A DNA stretch of 64,000 nucleotides from Astragalus membranaceus (lineage: Eukaryota; Streptophyta; Magnoliopsida; Fabales; Fabaceae): NCBI GenBank assembly GCA_039519185.1, contig CM076847.1, positions 71,893,864-71,957,863 on the forward strand, in the 5' to 3' direction. The translations under genes and the position numbers were made by a program. Below are positions 1 to 10,230 of this stretch, piece after piece. The notes under the pieces are model-generated. The model saw only the letters and a program-made list of their open reading frames with translations, was not told where the DNA came from and searched no databases. Each line of letters opens with the position of its first letter. Position 1 is the first letter of the stretch.

Positions 1-2613
1 GTTTCTCTGTAAAAACCACAATAATAAAGGGTGAGATAAACATTATCTCGGTGAGTCCTATCGAGACCCCTTACTAACTCTAGCGGTCCTTTATGCTTTT
101 ATTCTTTGAACTCATAGCCCAAATAAGTGACTATGTGGACATATTTTCCTCTAACCCGTAGCCCTAATAAGCGACTACACGTTATGTTTCTTTATTTCTT
201 CTTGTAGCCCTAATAAGCGACTACAATTCATGTCTTATCCTTTCTTTAACTTAGCACAACACCTCGAGCCTATCTTATCCGGTTATTCTTTGGCTTTTGG
301 TGAACCCAATCCACTAACCACTAATTAGCGGGCAAACCTCATGGGGCCTAGGTTTTGGGGCTCATGACTTCCTCTCCCCTAGTATGCTAATCCTTAGGGT
401 CGTCACCCTTGATATACATATATTATTATATGTATGCCATTCTACCTTTCTTTTTAGAGAAAGTAATTCTTCCTTTCATTTTGGAAAGTAACTTGACTTG
501 TCTTTACATGGATTGAGAGTTTATATATAACTTGTATAAACTTACAATCAATTATCTTAACATGGCTTGTTTGGACTATAGTCCTTTATCTTATCTTGTC
601 TTGTGTACGCTCGCGTTTGCTAATGTACGGTTTTTCATGACTTTCAAAGCTTAAGAATTTTATCTCAAACACACTCAATTTCATGGTATTTTTACATTAC
701 AATCATTGTACAACCTTGGGGAAATGATTAAAAGGAACTTGGAATCATTTGGAATGGACTAAGGTGTATTTTGAAAATGGGTGACAGAAGCTCACGCACG
801 GTCCGTGCCCTGGAGGCGCACGACCCGTGCGTGTTTTCAAAGTTTTTGAAAAAACACATGCGTCTGGTACGTACGATCCGTGCCCTAACGCGCACAGTCC
901 GTGCTATGTTTTTAAAACCTTACAGGCCACCTGCGAACAAGACGCACGATCCGTGCCACTGGGGGCGCACAATCCGTGCGTGTTCATCAGTAACCCAGAA
1001 ATTGTTGTTTTCGTGTACTTTTCCATTCCGTTTTGATTCCAAATTTCATTCCGATCGATATCCTAATACAACAAATAGTATTCCAGTCCAGGCAACAATC
1101 AATACATCAATCAATTCAAACAATTATCATGCCAATCAATCAATCGTATAAATTATCGTTAAAAGTGATTTCGTTAAAAGCGGTTTTTGACTCGATCCGA
1201 TTTTGAAATAGAACGCGACATATGGACTTCGAAACATATAAACTCAGTAATGACAAACATCTCTAAGCGAGTATAGCACTCACCGAAGTGTCGAATCCTC
1301 AAACAATCGATATTTCGTATGAAGACACCGACAAAGTAACACTCAAACGATCCCCGTACTCGAACTCTCGCTTCAATTTGAACCATTTCTGGACAGCATC
1401 TGGGAGCAATTTTGGAGTGCGCATAACGTAGTCAATTCTTAACTAAAACTATCCAAACCAGTGCCTAATGTGTAGGGAATTTTGTCTAGTTTTTGAGGGT
1501 TAAGGTTTCAAATGGTTTCAACCAGTATTGAGAGAGTTATGGCTAAAACGAGGGGACTGGGTCAAAACTGTGACTGATTTAGAAACGAAAGTTGTGGACA
1601 CGATATCTCCCTCCATACCTAATGACATCAGATGATTCTTGTGTCTATGTTGAAGCATTTTGTGTCTAGTTTCTGAATAAGCAAAAATCACGTTCAGATG
1701 AGTTGTGTACAGAGAGATATAAGGTAAACACCGAAGATGATTCAAACGGGTTTCTTGCAGATTTTCAGTTGAGCTTGTATCTTCAACCTCAACCATTAAT
1801 AACCACGAATTTGAGCTCCAAAATGGATTCCAAACACTCAAAACAGAACCAAACTACACATACTCTCTAGAAATTTCGAAATGTGGGTGGTAATGCACAC
1901 TAGTGTTGCATCAAACTCACATGCAAGGCTTAAGACTTCACTTTTGGTGCTTTGACATCAACATGCAAGATGAGAACTCCATTGATGGCCAAGCTTGCTA
2001 GCATTCGAAAATGGTGAATGGAAGTGAAGAGGGAATCAGCTTATAATTTTGGTATCTATGAGTAGAGGATGAAAAATGTAGAAGAATGGTGCAATAAAAT
2101 GGGACATGCATGAGAATTTGAGGAGAACCCTTCATCTTCTTCCTCCTCTAGCTCTCTCCTCTCTCCTCTATCAAACCCTTTCTATTTTCTGTTTGTTAGA
2201 ATTCTGAAAATGTCCAGCATATGTGTGTGATTCCCCAGCTGATGGTTTCCTTTAATGAGGTGGAAAAGACCATAATACCCCTAGTTCACCATTTACTCCA
2301 CAAACCCTTCTTAATTCATTTCTAGTCACATAATCAAACAATACTTTATACAACAATTAATTAATGCATATGTGGGTGTTTTGTGGAAGGTGGTTCAGCT
2401 GGAACTCATTAATGGGTGGAAAAGACGAAAATACCCTTATCCTAGTATTTTTGCTTAAAATCCCAATTAGCTCACCAATCAATCAACAATTCAACTACTA
2501 ATATATTTTAGCACACCAGTACAACATAATTCACTTAGTCAATTATACTAATTAATTATCTTGACCTCTTGCTAATTTCAATAAATGAAATTATCTGAAT
2601 CGGGGATGTTACA
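1..2613 (-). mobile_element. Chromovirus-type LTR, left part outside window
   Basis: On the minus strand this stretch begins TGTAACATCCCCGATTCAG at 2613, a start typical of plant chromovirus (Ty3/gypsy) LTRs. The left part (the AAAGGGTGAGATAAAC block near 28-43 and the GGGGCCTAGG...CTCATGACTT block near 340-370) matches the solo LTR at 27931-38500 closely enough to call the same broad family. The window opens roughly 380 bp inside the LTR as judged from that relative. No coding region is visible, so it cannot be told whether this is a solo LTR or one end of a full element. Six near-palindromic motifs lie at 796-979. Confidence 0.7.
796..979. repeat. Six GCACGnnCCGTGC near-palindromes in an LTR
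   Basis: Copies of a 13-nt near-palindrome (GCACGGTCCGTGC and variants) lie at 796-808, 818-830, 871-883, 892-904, 944-956 and 967-979. They form three loose pairs. The role is unknown; they could form hairpins or act as repeated binding sites in the LTR. Confidence 0.75.
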
Positions 2614-2639
2614 TTTTCTCTCTTCTTAATTATGTGTGC

Positions 2640-2644
2640 GCGCC
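2640..2644. repeat. Target-site duplication GCGCC (left), Ogre-1
   Basis: GCGCC directly precedes the TGTTATACCCC start of the 5' LTR. The same five bases follow the 3' LTR at 26733-26737. Confidence 0.9.
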
Positions 2645-3374
2645 TGTTATACCCCAACTTTGTCCGTCTTCCTTTTCTAGTTTTAGTCGTTTATGTTACT
2701 TAAATCGTGTTTTGAAGTCGCGTGGTTACGAGAATTATCAGTACGGCGTCTCAGTTACTAACCCTGGCCAATTTCAATTACCCTGTTCAACTAAATCGAA
2801 ATACCGTTGTTTTAAATTAGGCATACACGCGAATGATCGATCTCTTCGTGCGTTCTTCAATTTAATCTTCGTATTTGGATTTAGTCGAACCTAATTGGGA
2901 CTAACAAAGTCATTTTCCTCGCGATTGGGCTTGTCGTTTCAATTTGGGCTTAAGAACGCGATTCTGAGATAATTTTAGCGTTTAGTGGTCAACGGGCTTA
3001 TTTATTCTATTTGGGCCTCGTTCTCACACACTTGTCTAGTTGGGTCCGATATCGTTTTTGTATTTGCCCCGATTTCTTTTATTATTTTTACTTTGCCTAT
3101 TCATTTATTTTGAGTAATATATATAGTCTAAAAATGTCAAAAAAAAATTCTATTTATTTTTATTTACAATTTAATAGTGTTTAGGAGTCCAAATGTCCAA
3201 AAAAATACAAAAAATTACATCAAAAGGGCCAAAAATGGCCAGATCCGAAAATGAGCATCTAAAGAGCAGATTAGGGTTTCCTAGCAGCACTCCAAGCTGC
3301 TACAGCTGCTGATGGGCTTGGATCCAAACCTGAAAAAATAGGTCAAAGGTAATTAGTGTCGTAACCTAGTTTTT

Positions 3375-3383
3375 ACTATAAAT
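3375..3383 (+). promoter_or_regulatory. Probable LTR TATA box
   Basis: ACTATAAAT sits about 730 bp into the LTR, followed by a purine-rich GACAGTCAGAGG leader. The identical context recurs in the 3' LTR near 24397-24405. This is inferred from position and motif only. Confidence 0.5.
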
Positions 3384-4215
3384 GAGCAGCTAAGGACAGT
3401 CAGAGGGGACAGACACAGAGACACCCAGCAATTCACACACACAGAAATATACACTGAAATTGAGAACCAAAGATTAGGGTTTTATACGGAAACCCTAGTC
3501 ACAAAGCATCAAAATTTCTAAAAAACAAAAGGAAAACAGGAGCAGCAACAATAAGCAGCAGCCGTAGCAGGAAACAGAAGCAGCAAGCAAAGGGAGAATT
3601 TCTGAGGCTGAAAAAAAAGGTTGGCTATCACTATACTCTGTCAATTTAGGCTTTTAAGAACAGTAACTTTATCATAACCAAATTGTATATAGGAACCCAA
3701 AAAAATTTAGATTCTGTTTATTGGTAGCTGTGAACAGATATAGTTTTGCTTTAAGTTTGATACATTAGGTTTTTGGCCTAGTTTTTTTTCTTAAAATACA
3801 AAATAAATTACGATTATGATTAACTGGATATTAAAATAGGCTCAGTAACAAAATTAAGTTTCAAAAAGAGATTAGGATTAGGGGGAAAATCGAATAGGTT
3901 TAGTTGTAAAGAATTTAGGATTTAGGGATCAGAAACCAAAGATAAATAAAAATCAGAACCGAAACAAAAAAAAACGAATCGGAACCGTACCAATTCCGAC
4001 CACCGTAGAAAGTGGTCGTCTCCCCCAAAGCGCCCTGTCGCTGTTGTTCAAACACTGTCACCGTTGGTTCCAAATAGAACGCCGCCAGCCATCAGCCATC
4101 GTCTTCCGTCAGCAGGAGCAAAAACCAAACATAAAAAAATAAAAAGATCAGAATCAGAGAGAAGAAGAAGAGAACCGTAAAAAACAAAAAAAAAAAAAAA
4201 ACCGAAACTCACCCC

Positions 4216-4506
4216 TTAGAGTTCGACCACCGTAAACGGTGGTCGTGGGCCGTAAACCGTCACGAACCTCCCCATAGCTCTCACCGTCTCCTCGTCCTCC
4301 TCCGTCAGGATCTCTCCATCATCACCGAAAGCTCCTTCAGTCGAAGCCTGTGCGTTTTCGTCACCAACACTTCCGCCGAAGTCTCTGTTTTCGTCGCCAC
4401 CATCACCGGGCACGCCGTCTCCCCCTTGCGTATCGTCACCGGAAACGGCGCGAGTTCCACCGTCTTTTCTCTTCCTCCTATTTTCGTTCTCCCTCTCATT
4501 TTCCAC
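4216..4506 (-). CDS. Antisense 96-residue ORF inside the Ogre-1 5' LTR, unknown
   Basis: A 96-residue reading frame runs antisense to the LTR. It is acidic and glycine-rich in the middle (DDTQGGDGVPGDGGDENRD) with a basic N-terminus (NENRRKRKDGG). The encoded protein is the same in the 3' LTR copy at 25232-25522. I recognise no domain. It may be a captured exon-like fragment of host DNA, or a chance open frame. LTR pairs are copied from one template, so agreement between copies is not by itself evidence of selection. Confidence 0.25.
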   Translation of the reverse strand: MENERENENRRKRKDGGTRAVSGDDTQGGDGVPGDGGDENRDFGGSVGDENAQASTEGAFGDDGEILTEEDEETVRAMGRFVTVYGPRPPFTVVEL

Positions 4507-4526
4507 GAAGCCTTCTCTCTCGAACC

Positions 4527-5815
4527 TGTTAACAATTTGGCAAGTGTACCAATTGTCGCAAGTAATACAATTTATCGGTAAGAACCCGTCGATCCACAGG
4601 GATTGCGCGTTGACAACAATAGCAAATTTGTAAATTCGTAGATTGTAGATAGGTGATTAGTCGAGTATTTGGTAACAGAATACGAACGTGAATTAATAAT
4701 GCAAGAAAAACGACTAGGGATCGAATCCTCTCACCTCGCCTATCACATGAACCTCAGCCAATTCAAGTTAATTATTCAATTTCTAGATTCAATTCACCAA
4801 TTTAGGTCAAGGGCAATTCCTTGTCTCAAGACCCCTATTACCCTAAGAGTTACCCTAATTCCTTAGGTGAGTCATGCCAGAGGGTAACGCATTAAGATTA
4901 AGAATTAATAAGAATTCACATAAGCTATCACATATTCCTATGGTGATTACTAGCATGTGATCTAAATACCCAATTTCCAGCTACTAATTCATATCCCTAT
5001 GCAATCACTAGCCTGGATCATCGCAATTATCATATGTAATTAAAAAGCGTTAAGAACATAGGTAATTAGACAAGCAAATCGAATAACAACTGAATTAACT
5101 AAATCAATGGTTCACATGATAGGTTTGGGAGATTCATCTCTCCCTAATCTAAAGAATTAGTTACAAATCATCCTAAGGGTGGAAACCAACATAGAATAGA
5201 AAACAAACATAAAGGAAGACATTTAGAACCTTCAATCCCTTGTTCCCAAGTGGTGAGAAGGCTCCAAATTCGCACCTCCAGCTGCTCCAAATCGTAGCTC
5301 CAATCCCCAAAAACGAAGTGTCTTGCAAAATTCCTGAAACAGCTTTAAAAACCCTAATTTTTACGCACCATCGCGACGCGGCCCGTGGCCGTCGCGTCGC
5401 GACAAATGACAGAAACTTCAGGTCTCGCAAAACTGCTCCAGGTCGCGTCGCGAATCCCTCCTGGTCGCGACGCGAGAAATGACAGAAAGTTTTGGCTTGT
5501 AAAGACTCCTCCACATCGCGTCGCGAACCCTCCTGGTCGCGACGCGAAGAATGACAGAAAGTTCTGATTTACCAAAATTCCTCTAGATTGCTGCATTTCC
5601 GGGCAAGTGTCTGGTTCGCCGAAAGATGCCACAACCAATTAAGAGGTCTTCAAGTCCATTTAGCTCCAAAAGTGAAGGAATAACTTACAATTGAACTTCC
5701 TACTACAATGATCTAAAACTGAACTAAATCCCAGATAATGACTGTTATACAATAAAAACCCTGCACAATTGGTCCTAAAAATGCCTAACTTATATCATAT
5801 GACTGGGAGTCAACA
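4527..5815. mobile_element. Solo LTR (1,289 bp) inserted in the Ogre-1 5' LTR
   Basis: The 3' LTR reads continuously ...TCTCGAACC then CTCGCCC..., whereas the 5' LTR is broken here by a sequence beginning TGTTAACAATTTGGCAAGTG and ending GGGAGTCAACA. It is flanked by GAACC (4522-4526) and CAACC (5816-5820), a 5-bp TSD with one mismatch. TG...CA ends, the 5-bp TSD and the lack of any internal coding region indicate a solo LTR left by LTR-LTR recombination. The TTTGGCAAGTGTACC start is common among plant LTR retrotransposons, but I cannot name the family. Confidence 0.85.
5370..5570. repeat. Repeats of TCGCGTCGCGAA / GGTCGCGACGCGA in the solo LTR
   Basis: Blocks of about 65-70 bp recur, each with a TCGCGTCGCGAA motif, a TCCTGGTCGCGACGCGA motif and AATGACAGAAA. 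The two motifs are near reverse complements, so each block can fold. This creates open but meaningless frames on both strands. Confidence 0.6.
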
Positions 5816-6267
5816 CAACCCTCGCCCTCTCTCTCGCCGGAAACTTCGCCCTCTCTCTCGCCGGAAACTTCGCCCTCTCTCTCATGCGAAACTTTCGCAA
5901 ATCTCTCTCTCTCGAGGCACGTGCTGCGGCGCAGCAAGAGGAAGGAAATGAAATTAGGTTTAGAAGAAAAACCCTAATTTCCCCTTTTATACCTCTCCCA
6001 TCTTTTTCTCTGTTTTTAAAAATATAAATAAAGAGAAAATTTTAAAAAAAAAAGCAACAGATTACTATTCGCACACCCCCAGTTTCATTATGCACCTCCC
6101 TTCGCAAGCCTATTTTCAAAGACAGGCCAGTTTACAAAAAAACGAACTGGGCTCGTTAACTGCACCCCAGTTTTAATAATACAACCCTCCTGTAATTTCC
6201 ACCCCACTTTACCATTTCACCCCCTTTCTCGTTTTTAATTTAATTTAATCCTCTTCAAGACAAAGTA

Positions 6268-6540
6268 GTTTCTGATAAATCAAAAAAAACTTTGTTAATA
6301 GTCTTGTGAAGCCTTTGCTTACATGATTATTAACAACGAGGTACTAGTGGTGATCACTTGGAGCCTTTGCTCAATTGATCATCATGAATGCCTAAGTTTT
6401 CCTAAAGACTTTCATTAAATCAAAAAAAAAAGCTTTGTTTGTGGTCTTGCGAAGCCTCCGCTTGCATGATTATTAACAATGGAGTGCTAGTAGTGATCAC
6501 TTGGAGCCCTTGCTCAATTGATCATCATGAAAGCTCGATT
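6268..6540. repeat. Two ~145-bp direct repeats in the Ogre-1 LTR
   Basis: The segment AATCAAAAAAAACTTTGTTAA...GATCACTTGGAGCC...TTGATCATCATGA is present twice (from about 6268 and about 6417), diverged by point changes. The same pair occurs in the 3' LTR near 26020-26280. Ogre-2 has a four-copy array at the comparable LTR position (59060-59590). Confidence 0.7.
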
Positions 6541-6987
6541 TTCGCAATTAAACAAGATAAAAAACAAAAACCGTTTTCCAAACAAGAACTACGTAGCTTT
6601 GAATTCTCCATCGCACCGGGAGATACGTAGGAGCGAGAGGCTAACTCTTGTCAAGCGCCAAAAATAAAAAATTTTATTAAGTTCTCTAATTCATTCCCAA
6701 TAAGAAATAAAAAGGGTAAATTAGATATTTTTCAAATCAACACTTAAAACCACACATTTAATTAAAGGTTCCCTCTCAGTAGAGAGGACGTGTGGGGTGC
6801 TAATACCTTCCCCGCGCGTAACCGACCCCCGAACCCAAAACTCTCAATTTTCAAAGACCAATCGCTTTCTAAAAAAGGGTTTTTCTAATACTTTCCTTAA
6901 ATAAGTATTGGTGGCGGCTTCATTGTTTTCTAGAAAAGTTGTAAACGAGGAAGGTTCTCCCTCGGGGACTTTTTCGGGTGCAACAGC

Positions 6988-7006
6988 TGGTGACTTCACT
7001 GGGGAC
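6988..7006 (+). other. Ogre-1 primer-binding site (tRNA-Arg type)
   Basis: TGGTGACTTCACTGGGGAC begins two bases after the LTR end. The TGGTGACTcCnCTGGGGA pattern is the known tRNA-Arg-complementary site of Ogre/Tat elements. It primes minus-strand DNA synthesis. Confidence 0.8.
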
Positions 7007-7735
7007 ATTAAAAAAAACATTTTTTTTAAAAGTGGGTCAAGCCTAATTAATTAAATGTGTGGTTTATATGATTGATTTGAATATCTTGCTTTGCCTCTAT
7101 TCTTCTTCTTTTTCATAAGCATGTTGCGCCCATGTGCATTCTTCTTCTATGTTTGCTTTTGTTTAAAGCAATAGATAGTTATTTCTTTGCTTAGTTCCCT
7201 CTTGTATTTCTTCCCCTTTCTTATCATGTCCCCTTCTTCTTTGCTCCCTTTCTTGAGGTAAGCAGTGCATTGTTATTGGCACCCTAGATTAGTTTATATT
7301 GGATCGATATTGAACCCTAGGATAAACAACATACTATTTGTCTGGACTGCTCTGGATTTTCATTTGCAGGTGGGGAAGGGTAGTTATTCCTAGGTGTTGT
7401 GCCCTCGACACACACTTCACATCCTATGCTTGTGAACATTGAGTGGGGCCTAAAACCCAAGGTCTGAACAAAAACCTAGGAGAGTGGGAACGATTAGTGA
7501 CTGCCATTCGTATACCTTTGTCTGTATGGCTCTCATGAAAGTTCCGCCCAAGAGTACGCTTTGTCATGATACCTCACACTCGGTAGCTTTCTACGATTGT
7601 GGGTGCCATCATGAGAGGGACTTTAGCTCTTGGTTGCCACTGTAAGGAAGTGATTAGAACCTACATGGGAGGATTACCTCTTTCGTCGACTTTAGACCCT
7701 AGGATTCCCACCCTTTGTAGGACACGGGGGCACCG
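7007..7735 (+). other. Ogre-1 leader, upstream part
   Basis: Long untranslated leader between the primer site and the nested insertion at 7736. I see no gene here. It continues after the insertion at 12431-12736. Confidence 0.6.
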
Positions 7736-9937
7736 TGTAACAGCCCAAAATAATTAGTTAATTTATTTAATTAATTATCTAGGGTTTGTGTTTGAGAAAA
7801 ATAAAATAAAATGATAGGAATAATTATTTAGGGATTTTATGTGATAGAATATTAGAAATAATTAGTTGTTAGTATATGTGGGTAGGTGGTGGCGAATTAG
7901 AGGTGTTAGTGGAGGCCCATGATTAAGTCATAAACTAAGAAAGCCCATGATTGGTTAAGTGAGCCTATAAATAAGGAGTTTTTAAGTTAGGGTTTCATTA
8001 GTTGAGAAAATTAGATTTTTTGAGAGAGTGAGAGCTAAGGAGTGGCGGCCAAGGCAAGGAAAAGGAGAGGAATTTCGTGGCTTCCATAGAGAAAAAGAAA
8101 GAGACGAGTTCGTGACCAAGAAAGAAAAGAGGAGAGAGAAGAAAAGCTAGGTTTCTCAAGGTTTCTAAGCCTAAGGATTCGAGTTCTTCAATTATGAGGT
8201 AAGGGGGCTCTCGTTCATAGTTAATAATTTATAAACCACGAAATCATGGGTACTAGGTGTTAGGAGTAGTTGTTTAAATTGCTGTTGATGTTTATAATAT
8301 CTATATGTGGCTGAAGTGTGATGGTTGTTTGTGTTGTTGAATTCACTGTTTTGAGATGTTCTGACATAGGTTTAGTATTTCAGTGACTGAGAACGTTTTA
8401 CTAATTGAAAAATTATGTGGTTTGTCATTTAGAAAACTTGATTGAATGCTTGTTAATTTGACGCTGGTTTGGTTGCGTTTGGAGCTGTGAAGATCGAGTT
8501 ATGAATTCCACAAGTTAGGGTAATATTCTGGAAGCATTCTGGACATAGGTTCGGTATTTTTAAAACTGGGAACTTTCTGTTCGTCAAAAAATTATGCGAC
8601 CTTTTTTGTTAGAAAACAGACTTAATTTTGGTCACTTTGGCACTGGTTTGGTTAAATTTGGAGTAGTGTAGCTTGAGTTATGAGCGTCCCAAGTCAGGTC
8701 AAATTTCTGGACTTAAACTAGGTATAGGTTCAGTGTTTCAGGTCTTGTGTCTTCAGTTGAACTCTGATTTGAACGATTCTTTTTCCATTAGAAACTATAC
8801 TCAAATTTCTTTTGTTAAGGCTAAGGTTTTGTTCCATTTGGTCAAGTGTAAGTCAGTTTAGAGTGATTTGAAGTGGAAGGACAGAATCTGTCCAGTCTGG
8901 GAACCATTCGGGTTGTTTCTAAAAACTGTACTAACTGGCTAATAATGTAAAGGTGATGTTTATGACGATGTCGTGATGTGATTGTGATGTTTATGATGCA
9001 TATTAATGGTGAATATATCTTGGTGATTGGTGAGTATATAAATTATTGGTGAGCAATATAAATACGTTTATGACGATGTCGTGAGGTGATTGTGATGTTT
9101 ATGATGCATATTAATGGTGAATATATCTTGGTGATTGGTGAGTATATAAATTATGGGTGAGCAATATAAATACATCATTCGGTGTTTGGTGTCATGGTGC
9201 ATAGTCATGGTGTCGCATAATCATATGCATTTCTGGTGAATAGGCCTCGGCCTCCTAAAATATATTTTGGTGTTTGGTGAATGCCCTCAAGGAAATTTTG
9301 GTGAATGGATCCACATGCATATGCCCAGTGGAGTTTTGGGTTGCATTTCATACATTGCATACACTACCTGTGTTTGATTGCGTCTTCTTAAACTAATGGT
9401 GTAACTGTATTCCGGGTGTAACTGTATTTGGTGTGACGGTACTTTGGTGTAACAGTATTCGGCGTAACTGGATTTGGTGTAACTGTATTATTGGTGTAGT
9501 AAATTGATGGTATCCCTGGTGTGCCTATTATACTGTGTTTCTTGTTTTATCTATTATTATCTATGTAGTGAGACTCACCCTACTGCGTCGTGTTGCCTCG
9601 TATGTCGGCAACCTGCAGGTGACGGTGACTGAAGGTGGCTAGAGATTCTTCTTCTAGTATGGTCGAGTCGGCTCTGATACGTAGCACTCGGGAGGGTTGT
9701 CCTTGTGTCTTTCCTTATGTGTTATGTATATGCCTTTCTAAGTTGTAAACCTTTTGAAGTATGATTGCCAAGTTAAACCTTTTTATTTCCGCTGCATGTT
9801 TTTGAAAAGAAGTTAGTTATAATTAAAGTACTCTGTTTGCGAAGTGGTTTTCCGGTTCGAAAAATGTGACACTCTTTTGGCGCGAAAAACTCTGATATTT
9901 TTTTTATAAACCGTTGGGTAGAAAAAGGGGTGTTTCA
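7736..9937 (+). repeat. 5' LTR of the nested chromovirus-type element
   Basis: This 2,202-bp LTR runs from TGTAACAGCCC to GGTGTTTCA. It carries a tandem pair of ~108-bp units at 8961-9176 and a run of GGTGTAACTGTATT-like short repeats near 9405-9490. A 62-residue open frame at 8673-8861 recurs in the other LTR with one residue change; it has no recognisable domain and is not called as a gene. Confidence 0.9.
8961..9176 (+). repeat. 108-bp tandem duplication within the LTR
   Basis: The unit starting TATGACGATGTCGTGA occurs at 8961 and again at 9069, almost identical. The same pair is in the 3' LTR from about 11456. The unit contains several GGTGAATAT/GGTGAGTAT repeats. Confidence 0.85.
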
Positions 9938-10230
9938 TTAGTGGTATCAGAGCAATGGTTGGTCCGTCCGGCCAAGTCATCGAGTCGTTGTGTCGGTTAG
10001 CGACCAACTGTTGTCTTTTTAGTGCTAACCAATGTTTGCGTTGCAGGTACATCAAAAGTTGCCAATGGTAAGAGAACTAGTGGGGGAGATGCTCCTACTA
10101 GTATTGTATTGCTTGTTATGTTTTTTTTTTTTTCTTGGGTGAACTCTGTGCTTTGCTTGTGTGTTGTATTTGTTGTTTTATGTTTAGCTTATGAATTTCG
10201 AGGACGAAATTCTTTTAAGTGGGGGAGAGT
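9938..10230 (+). other. Internal region of the nested element: primer site and polypurine tract only
   Basis: These 293 bp contain TGGTATCAGAGC (9942-9953), complementary to the 3' end of initiator tRNA-Met, and the purine-rich AAGTGGGGGAGAG just before the 3' LTR. No gag or pol is present. A 76-residue frame at 10022-10252 runs into the LTR and looks incidental. Confidence 0.85.

Larger units (their letters stand above)
2645..6985 (+). repeat. Ogre-1 5' LTR (interrupted by a solo LTR)
   Basis: The LTR begins TGTTATACCCC and ends CAACA. It is 4,341 bp because a 1,289-bp LTR plus its TSD sits at 4527-5820; without that it is about 3,047 bp, matching the 3,057-bp 3' LTR. Compared with the 3' LTR it has one unit fewer of a ~24-bp CTCGCCCTCTCTCTCGCCGG-type tandem repeat and an extra 10 bp near 3210. 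A TATA-like ACTATAAAT lies at 3375-3383, so transcription probably starts near 3400-3415, leaving a very long R-U5 part. Confidence 0.93.

Noticed and set aside
796..979. CRISPR-like spaced repeats
   Set aside because: Plant nuclear context, irregular spacing and near-palindromes inside an LTR; no array architecture or cas genes.
771..1151. 126-residue open frame with repeated HDPC/RTIRA segments
   Set aside because: It is generated by the GCACGnnCCGTGC repeats in an LTR, with no domain.
8673..8861. 62-residue frame present in two places (also 11168-11356)
   Set aside because: The duplication is explained by the LTR pair; no domain or start context supports a gene.
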